Part shown: positions 7,389 to 15,505 of the stretch, in pieces
Position numbering within the stretch: position 1 is the stretch's first letter
Layout of the letters: every line of letters starts with the position of its first letter
Source: Clostridia bacterium
Lineage (GTDB): Bacteria > Bacillota > Clostridia > Oscillospirales > Acutalibacteraceae
Assembly: GCA_017631795.1 (NCBI GenBank)
Contig: JAGBSO010000034.1
Span: 1-62,906 of the forward strand
Length of the DNA stretch: 62,906 nt
Reading direction: 5' to 3'
Made by a program: the position numbers and the translations under genes
The notes under the pieces: generated by a model
The model's input: only the letters and a program-made list of their open reading frames with translations
Databases searched by the model: none
What the model was told of the DNA's origin: nothing

Positions 7389-9233
7389 TCAGTTTTCAAC
7401 AAAATACTTATTATACCAGAGAATGAATGAGTAAACAGACCAGATTCTCTTCATATTCTTTTCTTTGTCGTTCTTATGATTGTCGAGAAGAGCCATGATA
7501 TAGTCAGTATCAAAGAATTTTTCTGCTGTTTCGCTTGTGAAAGCTTCTTTGACCATATTATAGAATTTATCTCTCTTAAGCCAGTCGTTGAGAGGTGTAA
7601 GGAAGCCTGTTTTGGGCATGCTTGCAGTCTTTTCGGGAACCTGACTCAGAGCTGCACCACGCAGAGCAATCTTTGTCTGCTCCTTGGAAACTCTGTATTT
7701 TGTGGGGATTGAAAGAGCTACTTTCAGCATCTCTTTATCAAGGAAAGGCACACGCAGTTCAAGTGAATTTGCCATTGACATTCTGTCTGCCTTTACGAGA
7801 ATATCCTGAACGAGCCATGTCTGCATGTCAACATACTGCATTCTTGTGACATCATCAACATTCTTGCACATATCGAAATAAGGCTTTGTGAATGTTGCGG
7901 GATTTGCTGCAGGGATATCCGGATCGAGCACGGCATCTCTTTCATCATGATTGAAAACATAGTTGTTTCTTACGAAGTTTTCTTCAATTCCCTCTGCACC
8001 GCGGATAAGAAAACGTCTGCCGTGGAAACGGGGAAGATTCTTTGCAACACCTGCTGCAGCCTTACGAAGACACAGCGGAAGCTTCTGATAGTTTTCAAAA
8101 TTGAGAGGGTCTTTATAATAATGATAACCGCCGAAAAGTTCGTCTGCACCTTCACCTGAAAGCACAACCTTCACCTGCTCTGAAGCAAGTTTTGTAAGGA
8201 AGTAAAGTGCAATTGCAGAAGGATTGGGAAGCGGCTCATCCATGTAATACTGAACCATGGGAGCAGCGTCAAAGAATTCATCCGCAGAAATCTTCTTGAT
8301 GTAGTTATCAACACCTGCAGTCTTTGCAAAATCCTGAGCATATTTAAGCTCGGAATACTTCTCTTCTTCATAACCGACTGAGAAAGTACGCACTTTGTTG
8401 TTACGGCTCATTTCCTTTACAACATAGCTTGAGTCAACACCGCTTGAAAGGAAGCAGCCTACCTCAACGTCTGCAATACCGTGAACGGTTGTTGAATCAC
8501 GGAAAGTTTCTGCAATAATCTTTTCCCATTCTTCAAGATTCTTGCTCTCGTCGATGTTGTATTCCATTTCATAATATTTGCCCTGAGTCATTTCGCCGTC
8601 TTTCCACTCGAAATATGAAGCGGGAGCAAGTTTATAGACATTTTTAAAGAGCGTTTCGTTTGAGGGTATATACTCAAAGCAAAGATATTCGGGGATTCTT
8701 TCGCTGTTGAGCTCCTTTTCAAACTTGGGATTTGAAAGGAATGACTTTATCTCTGAACCGAACATGAATGTTCCGTTCTTGATGTAATAGAAGAAGGGTT
8801 TTATGCCGAAGATATCCCTTGCGCCGAAGAGTTTCTTCTCTTTCTTATCCCAGATAACAAACACGAACATACCGCGGAGTTTCGGCAATAAATCCTTGCC
8901 GTATTCTTCATAACCGTGAATAAGGACTTCTGAGTCTGTGTGTGTATAGAATTCATGTCCCTTTGCGATAAGGTCTTCACGAAGAGATTTGAAATTATAG
9001 ATTTCACCGTTAAAAACAAGAACTTTTGACTTGTCTTCATTGAAAATAGGCTGACTTCCGCCCTCAAGGTCAATAATACTCAGTCTTCTGAAACCGAGAG
9101 AAACATCATCATCAACATAATAATCATCCATATCAGGGCCTCTGTGGACAATTCTGTCTGCCATAGCCCTTACGGTTTTATTGTTATAATCTGCATCTGC
9201 AGTTTCATTGAGAAAACCTACAAATCCGCACAT
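7389..9233 (-). CDS. asnB: AsnB-type glutamine-dependent amidotransferase (asparagine synthase family)
   Basis: 614 residues, the usual AsnB length. The N-terminal class II glutaminase begins MCGFVGF, so Cys2 is the N-terminal nucleophile after Met removal; RRLSIIDL and FNGEIYN bind glutamine. The C-terminal synthetase domain has the PP-loop SSGVDSS (about 256-262), which activates the carboxylate with ATP. The family makes L-Asn, but homologues such as AsnH of Lactococcus and LtsA of corynebacteria amidate peptidoglycan residues. Its place 6 bases behind a racemase and ATP-grasp ligase makes amidation of a D-Asp crossbridge an attractive alternative. AAAGGGTGA precedes the ATG. Confidence 0.85.
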   Translation of the reverse strand: MCGFVGFLNETADADYNNKTVRAMADRIVHRGPDMDDYYVDDDVSLGFRRLSIIDLEGGSQPIFNEDKSKVLVFNGEIYNFKSLREDLIAKGHEFYTHTDSEVLIHGYEEYGKDLLPKLRGMFVFVIWDKKEKKLFGARDIFGIKPFFYYIKNGTFMFGSEIKSFLSNPKFEKELNSERIPEYLCFEYIPSNETLFKNVYKLAPASYFEWKDGEMTQGKYYEMEYNIDESKNLEEWEKIIAETFRDSTTVHGIADVEVGCFLSSGVDSSYVVKEMSRNNKVRTFSVGYEEEKYSELKYAQDFAKTAGVDNYIKKISADEFFDAAPMVQYYMDEPLPNPSAIALYFLTKLASEQVKVVLSGEGADELFGGYHYYKDPLNFENYQKLPLCLRKAAAGVAKNLPRFHGRRFLIRGAEGIEENFVRNNYVFNHDERDAVLDPDIPAANPATFTKPYFDMCKNVDDVTRMQYVDMQTWLVQDILVKADRMSMANSLELRVPFLDKEMLKVALSIPTKYRVSKEQTKIALRGAALSQVPEKTASMPKTGFLTPLNDWLKRDKFYNMVKEAFTSETAEKFFDTDYIMALLDNHKNDKEKNMKRIWSVYSFILWYNKYFVEN

Positions 9234-9239
9234 TTCAAT

Positions 9240-9947
9240 TCACCCTTTCACAGTTTTACCGCAAAGCTCAATGCTTCTTTTTGCCAGCACTTCAAGGGAG
9301 TCAACAATGTCATCCCTGCCGAGTGCAAAATCTTTATTTATAACTGAAAGCTCCGTACAGCCCAGTGTTACGGCATCACAGCCGTCTGCTTTCATGTTTC
9401 CGACTATTTTAAGAAATTCTGTTATGTTTATTTCTTTTCCCGCTTTGACCTGATTATAGATTATGTTCATCAGCGACTGTTCATCCTGAAGTGAAGGCAC
9501 AGCCCATTCAACACCGTGCTTTTCACACATTCTCTGATAAGATTCCGCTGCGATAGTGCCTTTTGTTGCAAGTATTCCGAGCTTTTTCACGCCCTTTTTT
9601 TTCTTTGCATAAACAACAGTTTCTTCAATGATATTGAGCATGGGGATATCAAGATTATTCTGAATCTGTTCATAGAAGAAGTGAGCAGTATTGCAGGGCA
9701 TGACAACATAATCCGCACCTGCTGCCTGAAGTTTTTTTGCATCTTCAATCATCATCGGCAGCGGATTCGGTTTGCTTTCATCGAGTATAAAATCAGTTCT
9801 GTCGGGTATGGCAGCATGGTTGAGGACTATCATGGAGATATGATCCTGATCCTTTTTTGCTTCGGTCATTTTTACTATCATATCCATAAAATAGACCGTT
9901 GCAAGAGGCCCCAGACCGCCTAAAATTCCGAGTGTTTTTTCACTCAT
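9240..9947 (-). CDS. aspartate/glutamate racemase family protein
   Basis: 235 residues. PLP-independent racemase of the Asp/Glu/hydantoin superfamily; both catalytic cysteines are present, C85 in MPCNTAH and C197 in LGCTELS. The N-terminus KTLGILGGLGPLATVYFMDM is typical of the aspartate racemase branch. It would convert L-Asp to D-Asp in the cytosol. The start codon overlaps the upstream ATP-grasp stop as TAATG, so the two are translationally coupled. D-Asp for a cell-wall crossbridge is the likeliest use, as with the racemase paired with the D-Asp ligase of Enterococcus faecium. Confidence 0.85.
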   Translation of the reverse strand: MSEKTLGILGGLGPLATVYFMDMIVKMTEAKKDQDHISMIVLNHAAIPDRTDFILDESKPNPLPMMIEDAKKLQAAGADYVVMPCNTAHFFYEQIQNNLDIPMLNIIEETVVYAKKKKGVKKLGILATKGTIAAESYQRMCEKHGVEWAVPSLQDEQSLMNIIYNQVKAGKEINITEFLKIVGNMKADGCDAVTLGCTELSVINKDFALGRDDIVDSLEVLAKRSIELCGKTVKG

Positions 9948-11200
9948 TACTGTTTCACCTTATTCTTCATTTCGGCTTTTTCCTGTTTTTCAACTTTCAG
10001 GTACTTTCTGTACTGATTGATGTAAGCAGCAAAGACATAGAAAGCTCTTTTCGGACTCATGTCGGGTTTATAGAAAAGAGGATAGCTTACCTTTCCGCTG
10101 AACCAGAGTTTTCTGACTTTCTTACGCAGTTCCTTGTTCTTGAGATAGCGCATGATAATGCCGTAAGGAACAACTGTGAAGAGATTTTCTTTATCAGCAA
10201 CGGTGTATTCAAGTTCTTTACCGTAAATCAGGTCGTCAACAATCCATTTAACTGTGTTGAAACCGCTGCCTGTTACATAGAAATTACTTCTGCCCAGTCT
10301 TACGTTGATTTCAAAGAAATTATATGTGCCGTTTCTTTCGTCGTATTTGATATCAAAGTTTGCAAAGCCTTTGTAACCGATATCCTCAAGGAAACGTGTT
10401 GCAGCTTCAACAATACCGTTCTTGTCAACTTCATTGATGATAGCAACGGGGTTACCGATTGCAGAGGGTGTGTGGTCTTCAAGAAGACAATGACCGAGTG
10501 CTGCGAACTGAACCTTTGAATTTCTGTCACAATAGCATGTGAGAACTCTCATGTTTGAGTCATCACCGGGAATGCAGTCCTGAATCAGGAATTTATAGTC
10601 ATAGCTTGATGTTTCGAGATTTTTAAGCATCTCACGAAGGTCTGCTTCGTTGTAGAAACGGAAAACCTTTTTCTTTCCGGGGAATTCCGCATAGTGATAG
10701 AGTGCAGAGTTTGCAGTCTTTGCGATAACAGGGTACGGAAAATCAAAATTCAGCTCGTTTTCTTCACCGCAGTTGTATACAAATGTCTTGGGATGGTCAA
10801 TACCGAGTCTGTCGCAGATTTCATAGAACTTGTCCTTGAGCACGATTTCATCCATAAGGTCCTTATCGATGTAAGGAATGATGAAATATTCGCCGAGAAC
10901 ATCTTTGTTGTCAACAAAGTTACGCACATAGAAGTCACCGCAACCCATAAGGATAAGCTTCTTTTTACCCTTGAATTCCTTGCCGATTTCAACAAGCTTT
11001 TCAACAAGATATGCTTCATCGTCAAGACCGGGAATAACTCTGTTTTCAACAAGCTTACTCTCGGAAATAATTCTTGCTCTTCTCTGGCTTACAACAAGTG
11101 ATTTTATACCATACTCCTCATGAAATGTTCTCACAAGGCTGTAACATGTGATGTCTGCACCGAGTATAACGGGCATAAACTCTCTTTCATTAAGTTTCAT
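9947..11200 (-). CDS. ATP-grasp carboxylate-amine ligase, candidate D-aspartate ligase
   Basis: 417 residues. The N-terminal pre-ATP-grasp domain contains MPVILGADITCYSLVRTFHE, which resembles the start of D-Asp ligase and related ATP-grasp enzymes. ATP-grasp features follow: PYPVIAKTANS (lysine contacting ATP), FLIQDCIPGDD, GFANFDIKYDE and FEINVRLGRSN (metal-binding Glu/Asn). A basic C-terminal extension (about 360-417) ends in a Lys/Glu-rich coil. The start at 11200 has AAAGGAAG 7-8 bases upstream; the 24-residue longer frame does not. First gene of the operon with racemase and AsnB-like gene. I infer attachment of D-Asp to Lys or ornithine of a peptidoglycan precursor; another amino-acid ligation is possible. 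Confidence 0.7.
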   Translation of the reverse strand: MKLNEREFMPVILGADITCYSLVRTFHEEYGIKSLVVSQRRARIISESKLVENRVIPGLDDEAYLVEKLVEIGKEFKGKKKLILMGCGDFYVRNFVDNKDVLGEYFIIPYIDKDLMDEIVLKDKFYEICDRLGIDHPKTFVYNCGEENELNFDFPYPVIAKTANSALYHYAEFPGKKKVFRFYNEADLREMLKNLETSSYDYKFLIQDCIPGDDSNMRVLTCYCDRNSKVQFAALGHCLLEDHTPSAIGNPVAIINEVDKNGIVEAATRFLEDIGYKGFANFDIKYDERNGTYNFFEINVRLGRSNFYVTGSGFNTVKWIVDDLIYGKELEYTVADKENLFTVVPYGIIMRYLKNKELRKKVRKLWFSGKVSYPLFYKPDMSPKRAFYVFAAYINQYRKYLKVEKQEKAEMKNKVKQ

Positions 11201-11240
11201 ATCAAAACTTCCTTTAAAACACAAAAAATCATTACATTTT

Positions 11241-11268
11241 ATTGTACCATATTTTTTCAGTATGTCAA
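11241..11268 (-). promoter_or_regulatory. sigmaA-type promoter for the ATP-grasp/racemase/asnB operon
   Basis: TTGACA (11263-11268, minus strand), 16-nt spacer, TACAAT (11241-11246). Confidence 0.65.
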
Positions 11269-11302
11269 TCACTTAGTATTGATAAAATATTTATTTTTTC
11301 TA

Positions 11303-11331
11303 TTTACTTTTTAATTGTTTTGATTTATACT
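11303..11331 (+). promoter_or_regulatory. promoter for gltX-glnS
   Basis: TTTACT (11303-11308), 17-nt spacer, TATACT (11326-11331), upstream of AAAGGAG and the gltX ATG. I see no T-box leader in the short 5' region. Confidence 0.5.
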
Positions 11332-11375
11332 AATAAATTATAGTGGATGATTATGCTCAGTAAAGGAGAAAATAT

Positions 11376-13034
11376 ATGGATTACAACGCATTAAGTGAGC
11401 TTTTGTTTCCGGATATAACAAAAACTCCCGACGATTTTGAAGAAAAATATCCGCAAAGACAGCTTCCCGAAGGTGCAAGAGTAACAAGATTTGCACCCAG
11501 CCCCACAGGCTATCTTCACATCGGCGGTCTTTTCGGTGCATTGACTGACGTCATGACATCAAAAGCCACAAAAGGTGTTTCATATTTAAGAATTGAAGAC
11601 ACAGACAAAAAGCGTGAAATCGACGACGGTGTTTCAGCTATAATCAACGGTTTTGACGCATTCGGTGTCGGCTTTGACGAAGGTGTTACAGGCTTCGGCA
11701 CAGAAGAAGGTGCATACGGTCCTTACACTCAGAGTCAGCGAGTTGAAATCTACAAAACAGTTGCAAAATCCCTTGTAAAACAGGGTCTTGCATACCCCTG
11801 TTTCTGCACCGCAGAAGAGCTTTCCGCAATGCGTGAAAAGCAGGAAACAGAAAGCACAACAATCTGGGGTTATTTCGGAAAATGGGCAAAATGCCGTGAT
11901 CTTACAATTGACGAAATCAAGGCAAAAATTGATGCGGGAATGCCCTATGTACTGCGTTTCAGAGCTCCCGGCTCAGAAGACGGCAAAGTCATTTTTGAAG
12001 ACGTTATCCGCGGTAAAATAGAGATGCCCGAAAACATAATTGACGAAGTTCTTCTCAAATCAGACGGTGTTCCCACATACCATTTTGCACACGTCTGTGA
12101 CGATCATTTCATGAGAACTACTCATGTTATCCGCGGTGAAGAATGGATTTCTTCAGTGCCCAAGCACATCGCACTTTTCAAGGCTTGCGGTTACAAAGTA
12201 CCCAAGTACGCACACACTCCTCAGGTTATGAAAATCGACGAGGAAGACGGAACAAAACGCAAACTTTCAAAGAGAAAAGACCCCGAAGCAGCAGTCAGCT
12301 ACTTCGTTGAAAAAGGTTTCCCCAAGGAAAGTGTTCTTGAATATCTTGTAACACTTCTCAACTCAAATTTCGAAGACTGGAGAAGAGCAAATCCCACTGC
12401 AGATATCTTCGAATTCCCCTTCAATCTCAAAAAAATGAGCTCCAGCGGATGCCTCTTTGACCTTGTGAAACTTACAGACGTCAGCAAGAATGTAATCTCT
12501 GTCATGACTGCACAGCAGGTCTGCGATTACGTTATAAAATGGGCTCAGCAGTATGATGAAGAATTCTTCGCAATACTCACAAAAGACAGTGAATTCGCAA
12601 AGAATATCCTTAACATCGACCGTGAAAATCCCAAGCCCAGAAAGGATATTTCACAGTGGTCTCAGGTAAAGGATTACATTTCCTATTTCTATGATGAGCT
12701 TTACACTCCCGACTACACAATGCCCGCAAACATCGCAACAGACGATGCAAAGGCAATCCTTGCAAAATATGCGGAAATCTATGATGACTGCGACGACAAG
12801 GACACATGGTTTGCAAAAATCAAGGAGATATGCGAACCTCTCGGTTTCACTCCCAATGTCAAGGAATTCAAAAAGAATCCCGATGCTTTCAAGGGCCATG
12901 TAGGTGACATTTCAACAGTTATCAGAATCGCTGTGACAAGCCGTACAAACACTCCCGATCTTTACATGATCATGAAGCTTCTCGGCAAAGAAAAAGTTAC
13001 AGAGAGACTCAATAAAACAATCGAAAATATTTAA
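11376..13034 (+). CDS. gltX: glutamyl-tRNA synthetase
   Basis: 552 residues. Class I aminoacyl-tRNA synthetase charging tRNA-Glu in the cytosol. The HIGH motif is in RFAPSPTGYLHIGGLFGA (about 40-57) and the KMSKS motif is KRKLSKRKD (about 293-301). It is about 60 residues longer than the common bacterial enzyme, with an extended N-terminus (about 35 residues before the Rossmann fold). A good AAAGGAG site precedes ATG 11376. glnS follows 21 bases downstream in the same operon, so this GluRS is probably discriminating. Confidence 0.93.
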   Translation: MDYNALSELLFPDITKTPDDFEEKYPQRQLPEGARVTRFAPSPTGYLHIGGLFGALTDVMTSKATKGVSYLRIEDTDKKREIDDGVSAIINGFDAFGVGFDEGVTGFGTEEGAYGPYTQSQRVEIYKTVAKSLVKQGLAYPCFCTAEELSAMREKQETESTTIWGYFGKWAKCRDLTIDEIKAKIDAGMPYVLRFRAPGSEDGKVIFEDVIRGKIEMPENIIDEVLLKSDGVPTYHFAHVCDDHFMRTTHVIRGEEWISSVPKHIALFKACGYKVPKYAHTPQVMKIDEEDGTKRKLSKRKDPEAAVSYFVEKGFPKESVLEYLVTLLNSNFEDWRRANPTADIFEFPFNLKKMSSSGCLFDLVKLTDVSKNVISVMTAQQVCDYVIKWAQQYDEEFFAILTKDSEFAKNILNIDRENPKPRKDISQWSQVKDYISYFYDELYTPDYTMPANIATDDAKAILAKYAEIYDDCDDKDTWFAKIKEICEPLGFTPNVKEFKKNPDAFKGHVGDISTVIRIAVTSRTNTPDLYMIMKLLGKEKVTERLNKTIENI

Positions 13035-13055
13035 TTCCGAAAGGACGCAAATACA

Positions 13056-14708
13056 ATGGAAGAAAATACAAGACCTTCAAATTTTATCCACGACATAATT
13101 GACTACGAACTCCGTGAGGGCATCAACACAAGAGTGCAGACCCGTTTTCCTCCCGAACCCAACGGTTATCTTCACATCGGTCATGCAAAGGCTATCTGCA
13201 TCGACTTCTCAACTGCTGAAAAATACGGCGGTATCTGCAACCTTCGTCTTGACGACTCAAACCCCTCAAAGGAAGACACAGAATACATTGATGCAATCAA
13301 GGAAGACATCGAATGGCTCGGCTATAAATGGGCAAACGTCTACTACGCATCAGACTACTTTGACTTCGTTTATGAGTGCGCAATCAAGCTCATAAAGAAG
13401 GGCAAGGCTTATGTCTGTGACCTTACTGCAGAAGAAATGAGAGAGTACAGAGGCACACTCACAGAACCCGGCAAAAACAGCCCTTACCGTGACAGAAGTG
13501 TTGAAGAAAACCTTGATCTCTTTGAAAGAATGAAGAACGGCGAATTCCCCGAAGGAAGCCATGTTCTCCGTGCAAAAATCGACATGGCGTCACCCAATAT
13601 CGTTATGCGTGACCCCGTTATTTACAGAATCATGTACGTAAACCACCACCAGACAGGTGACAAGTGGTGCATCTATCCCATGTACGATTTCGTGCATCCC
13701 CTTTCAGACGCAAGAGAAGAAGTAACATATTCTCTGTGCACACTTGAATTTGAAAACAACAGAGCTGTTTATGACTGGTTTGTAAAAGAAATCGGTTTTG
13801 CAGAGCCTCCCCGTCAGATCGAGTTTGCAAGACTCAATCTCAACTACTGTCTCACAAGTAAGAGAAAGTGCATGAAGCTCGTTACTTCAGGCATCGTAAA
13901 CGGCTGGGATGATCCCAGAATGGCTACACTCTGCGGTATGAGAAGACGTGGCTACCCTGCTCAGGCTATCCGTGATTTCGTTGATAAGATCGGTGTTTCA
14001 AAGGCAAACAGCGTTGTTGACTACGGTCTTCTTGAGTCCTGCGTAAGAGATTGTCTCAACGCATCTGCTCCCAGAGCTATGGCTGTCCTTGAACCTCTCA
14101 AGGTTGTTATCGACAACATGCCCGATGATTTCAGCGATACTCTTGAAACAGAAATCCATCCCGAACACCCCGAAATGGGCAAGAGAGAAGTTGCTTTCGG
14201 CAAGGAACTCTACATCGAAAAGAGCGACTTCATGATTGAACCTCCCAAGAAATATTTCAGACTTTTCCCCGGCAACGAAGTGCGTCTCAAGGGTGCATAT
14301 TTTGTAAAATGCGTAGGCTATGACACCGACGAAAACGGCGAAGTTACATGCGTTCACTGCACTTATGATCCCGAATCAAGAGGCGGTAACTCACCTGACG
14401 GCAGAAAGGTCAAAGGCACAATCCACTGGGTAAATGCAGCAGACTGCAAGAAGGCAGAAGTGCGTCTTTACGACAGACTTTTCAATGTTCCCAACCCCAG
14501 TGACGAATCAAACGGAGACTTCACAAACAACCTTAATCCCGATTCACTTATCGTTTCGGAATGTCTCCTTGAAGGCGGCCTCAACAACCTCAAAGCAGGT
14601 GACACATTCCAGTTCATGCGTCAGGGATATTTCTGCGTTGATAAGGATTCATCAGACGAAAAGATTGTTCTCAACAGAACAGTCCAGTTAAATTCTTCAT
14701 GGAAGTGA
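13056..14708 (+). CDS. glnS: glutaminyl-tRNA synthetase
   Basis: 550 residues. Class I synthetase that charges tRNA-Gln directly. [17 protein letters not shown] contains HIGH (about 38-41); the KMSKS equivalent is YCLTSKRKC (about 265-273). The two C-terminal beta-barrel anticodon domains are present (about 340-550), with [18 protein letters not shown] typical of GlnRS. Direct GlnRS is uncommon in Firmicutes, where tRNA-Gln is usually made through GatCAB; its presence in Clostridia is generally explained by lateral transfer. An AAAGGA site precedes the ATG. Confidence 0.95.
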   Translation: MEENTRPSNFIHDIIDYELREGINTRVQTRFPPEPNGYLHIGHAKAICIDFSTAEKYGGICNLRLDDSNPSKEDTEYIDAIKEDIEWLGYKWANVYYASDYFDFVYECAIKLIKKGKAYVCDLTAEEMREYRGTLTEPGKNSPYRDRSVEENLDLFERMKNGEFPEGSHVLRAKIDMASPNIVMRDPVIYRIMYVNHHQTGDKWCIYPMYDFVHPLSDAREEVTYSLCTLEFENNRAVYDWFVKEIGFAEPPRQIEFARLNLNYCLTSKRKCMKLVTSGIVNGWDDPRMATLCGMRRRGYPAQAIRDFVDKIGVSKANSVVDYGLLESCVRDCLNASAPRAMAVLEPLKVVIDNMPDDFSDTLETEIHPEHPEMGKREVAFGKELYIEKSDFMIEPPKKYFRLFPGNEVRLKGAYFVKCVGYDTDENGEVTCVHCTYDPESRGGNSPDGRKVKGTIHWVNAADCKKAEVRLYDRLFNVPNPSDESNGDFTNNLNPDSLIVSECLLEGGLNNLKAGDTFQFMRQGYFCVDKDSSDEKIVLNRTVQLNSSWK

Positions 14709-14712
14709 TAAT

Positions 14713-15390
14713 ATGAAAATTCTTTACAAAGTCACTAATTCACTCGTTTCTCTGGCAATCATTCCCGTTTTGCTTTTCCTGCCTTTGTTCAGATTCATTG
14801 CGGTTGTCGATGTGGCATCATCAAACATCATCACATCTCTTATCGGCGGTATTGTTGACGTAAATGCACTCATTGAAAAGGCAACAGGAATAAACATTGA
14901 AAATCTTCCTGAATTCTACACAATCTCCGAAGCTTATAATCTTTTCTTCGGAGAAAAGGCAAATGAGGCTTTTTCCGGCTTTGATGCATCCGTCATTCCC
15001 GCAGAGGCAAAAGGCTTCTTAACAGCAGCATTCGTTCTGTTTGTTTTTGCACTTGTCTGCGCTCTTGTTGTTCTGATTTCAGGTCTTTTCACAAAAAAGA
15101 TGGTACTTCCCGCAACATTCTCAGTGCTCGGATTTGTCAGCACATTTGCAGCAGACAAATGCTTCTCATTCATTGCCGAACAGCTGGTTTCAGGCAAAAT
15201 CTCAGTTGTCAACATGCTCAAGGGGGTTGAAGCTCTTTCAAATTACGAATCAGTGCTCAAATATCTGAGTTTTGACATCAGAATTTTCGAGCTCAGCTCT
15301 GCTTACACAATGCTTCTGATCATTTTCGGAGCTATGTTCCTTATCAGCATCGGTTTTAAATTGGCTGATTCCACAGTAAACTCAAAATAA
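14713..15390 (+). CDS. membrane protein of unknown function
   Basis: 225 residues with about four hydrophobic segments (about 10-32, 97-123, 130-150, 196-217) and a hydrophilic loop of about 60 residues after the first. No motif or family is recognised. It starts 4 bases after glnS stops and is probably cotranscribed with the tRNA synthetases, without an obvious functional link. Confidence 0.65.
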   Translation: MKILYKVTNSLVSLAIIPVLLFLPLFRFIAVVDVASSNIITSLIGGIVDVNALIEKATGINIENLPEFYTISEAYNLFFGEKANEAFSGFDASVIPAEAKGFLTAAFVLFVFALVCALVVLISGLFTKKMVLPATFSVLGFVSTFAADKCFSFIAEQLVSGKISVVNMLKGVEALSNYESVLKYLSFDIRIFELSSAYTMLLIIFGAMFLISIGFKLADSTVNSK

Positions 15391-15445
15391 TACCCCTTCT
15401 GATTGTGAAAATCTTTTAATTATTTAAAGAAATAATAAAATATAC

Positions 15446-15474
15446 TTGCAATCTGTTTATTTATATTATATAAT
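15446..15474 (+). promoter_or_regulatory. sigmaA-type promoter for the dockerin lipase-like gene
   Basis: TTGCAA (15446-15451), 17-nt spacer, TATAAT (15469-15474); an AAGGAGG ribosome binding site follows at about 15491. Confidence 0.75.
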
Positions 15475-15505
15475 ACAAGGGTAAATTACATAAGGAGGCA
15501 AACTT

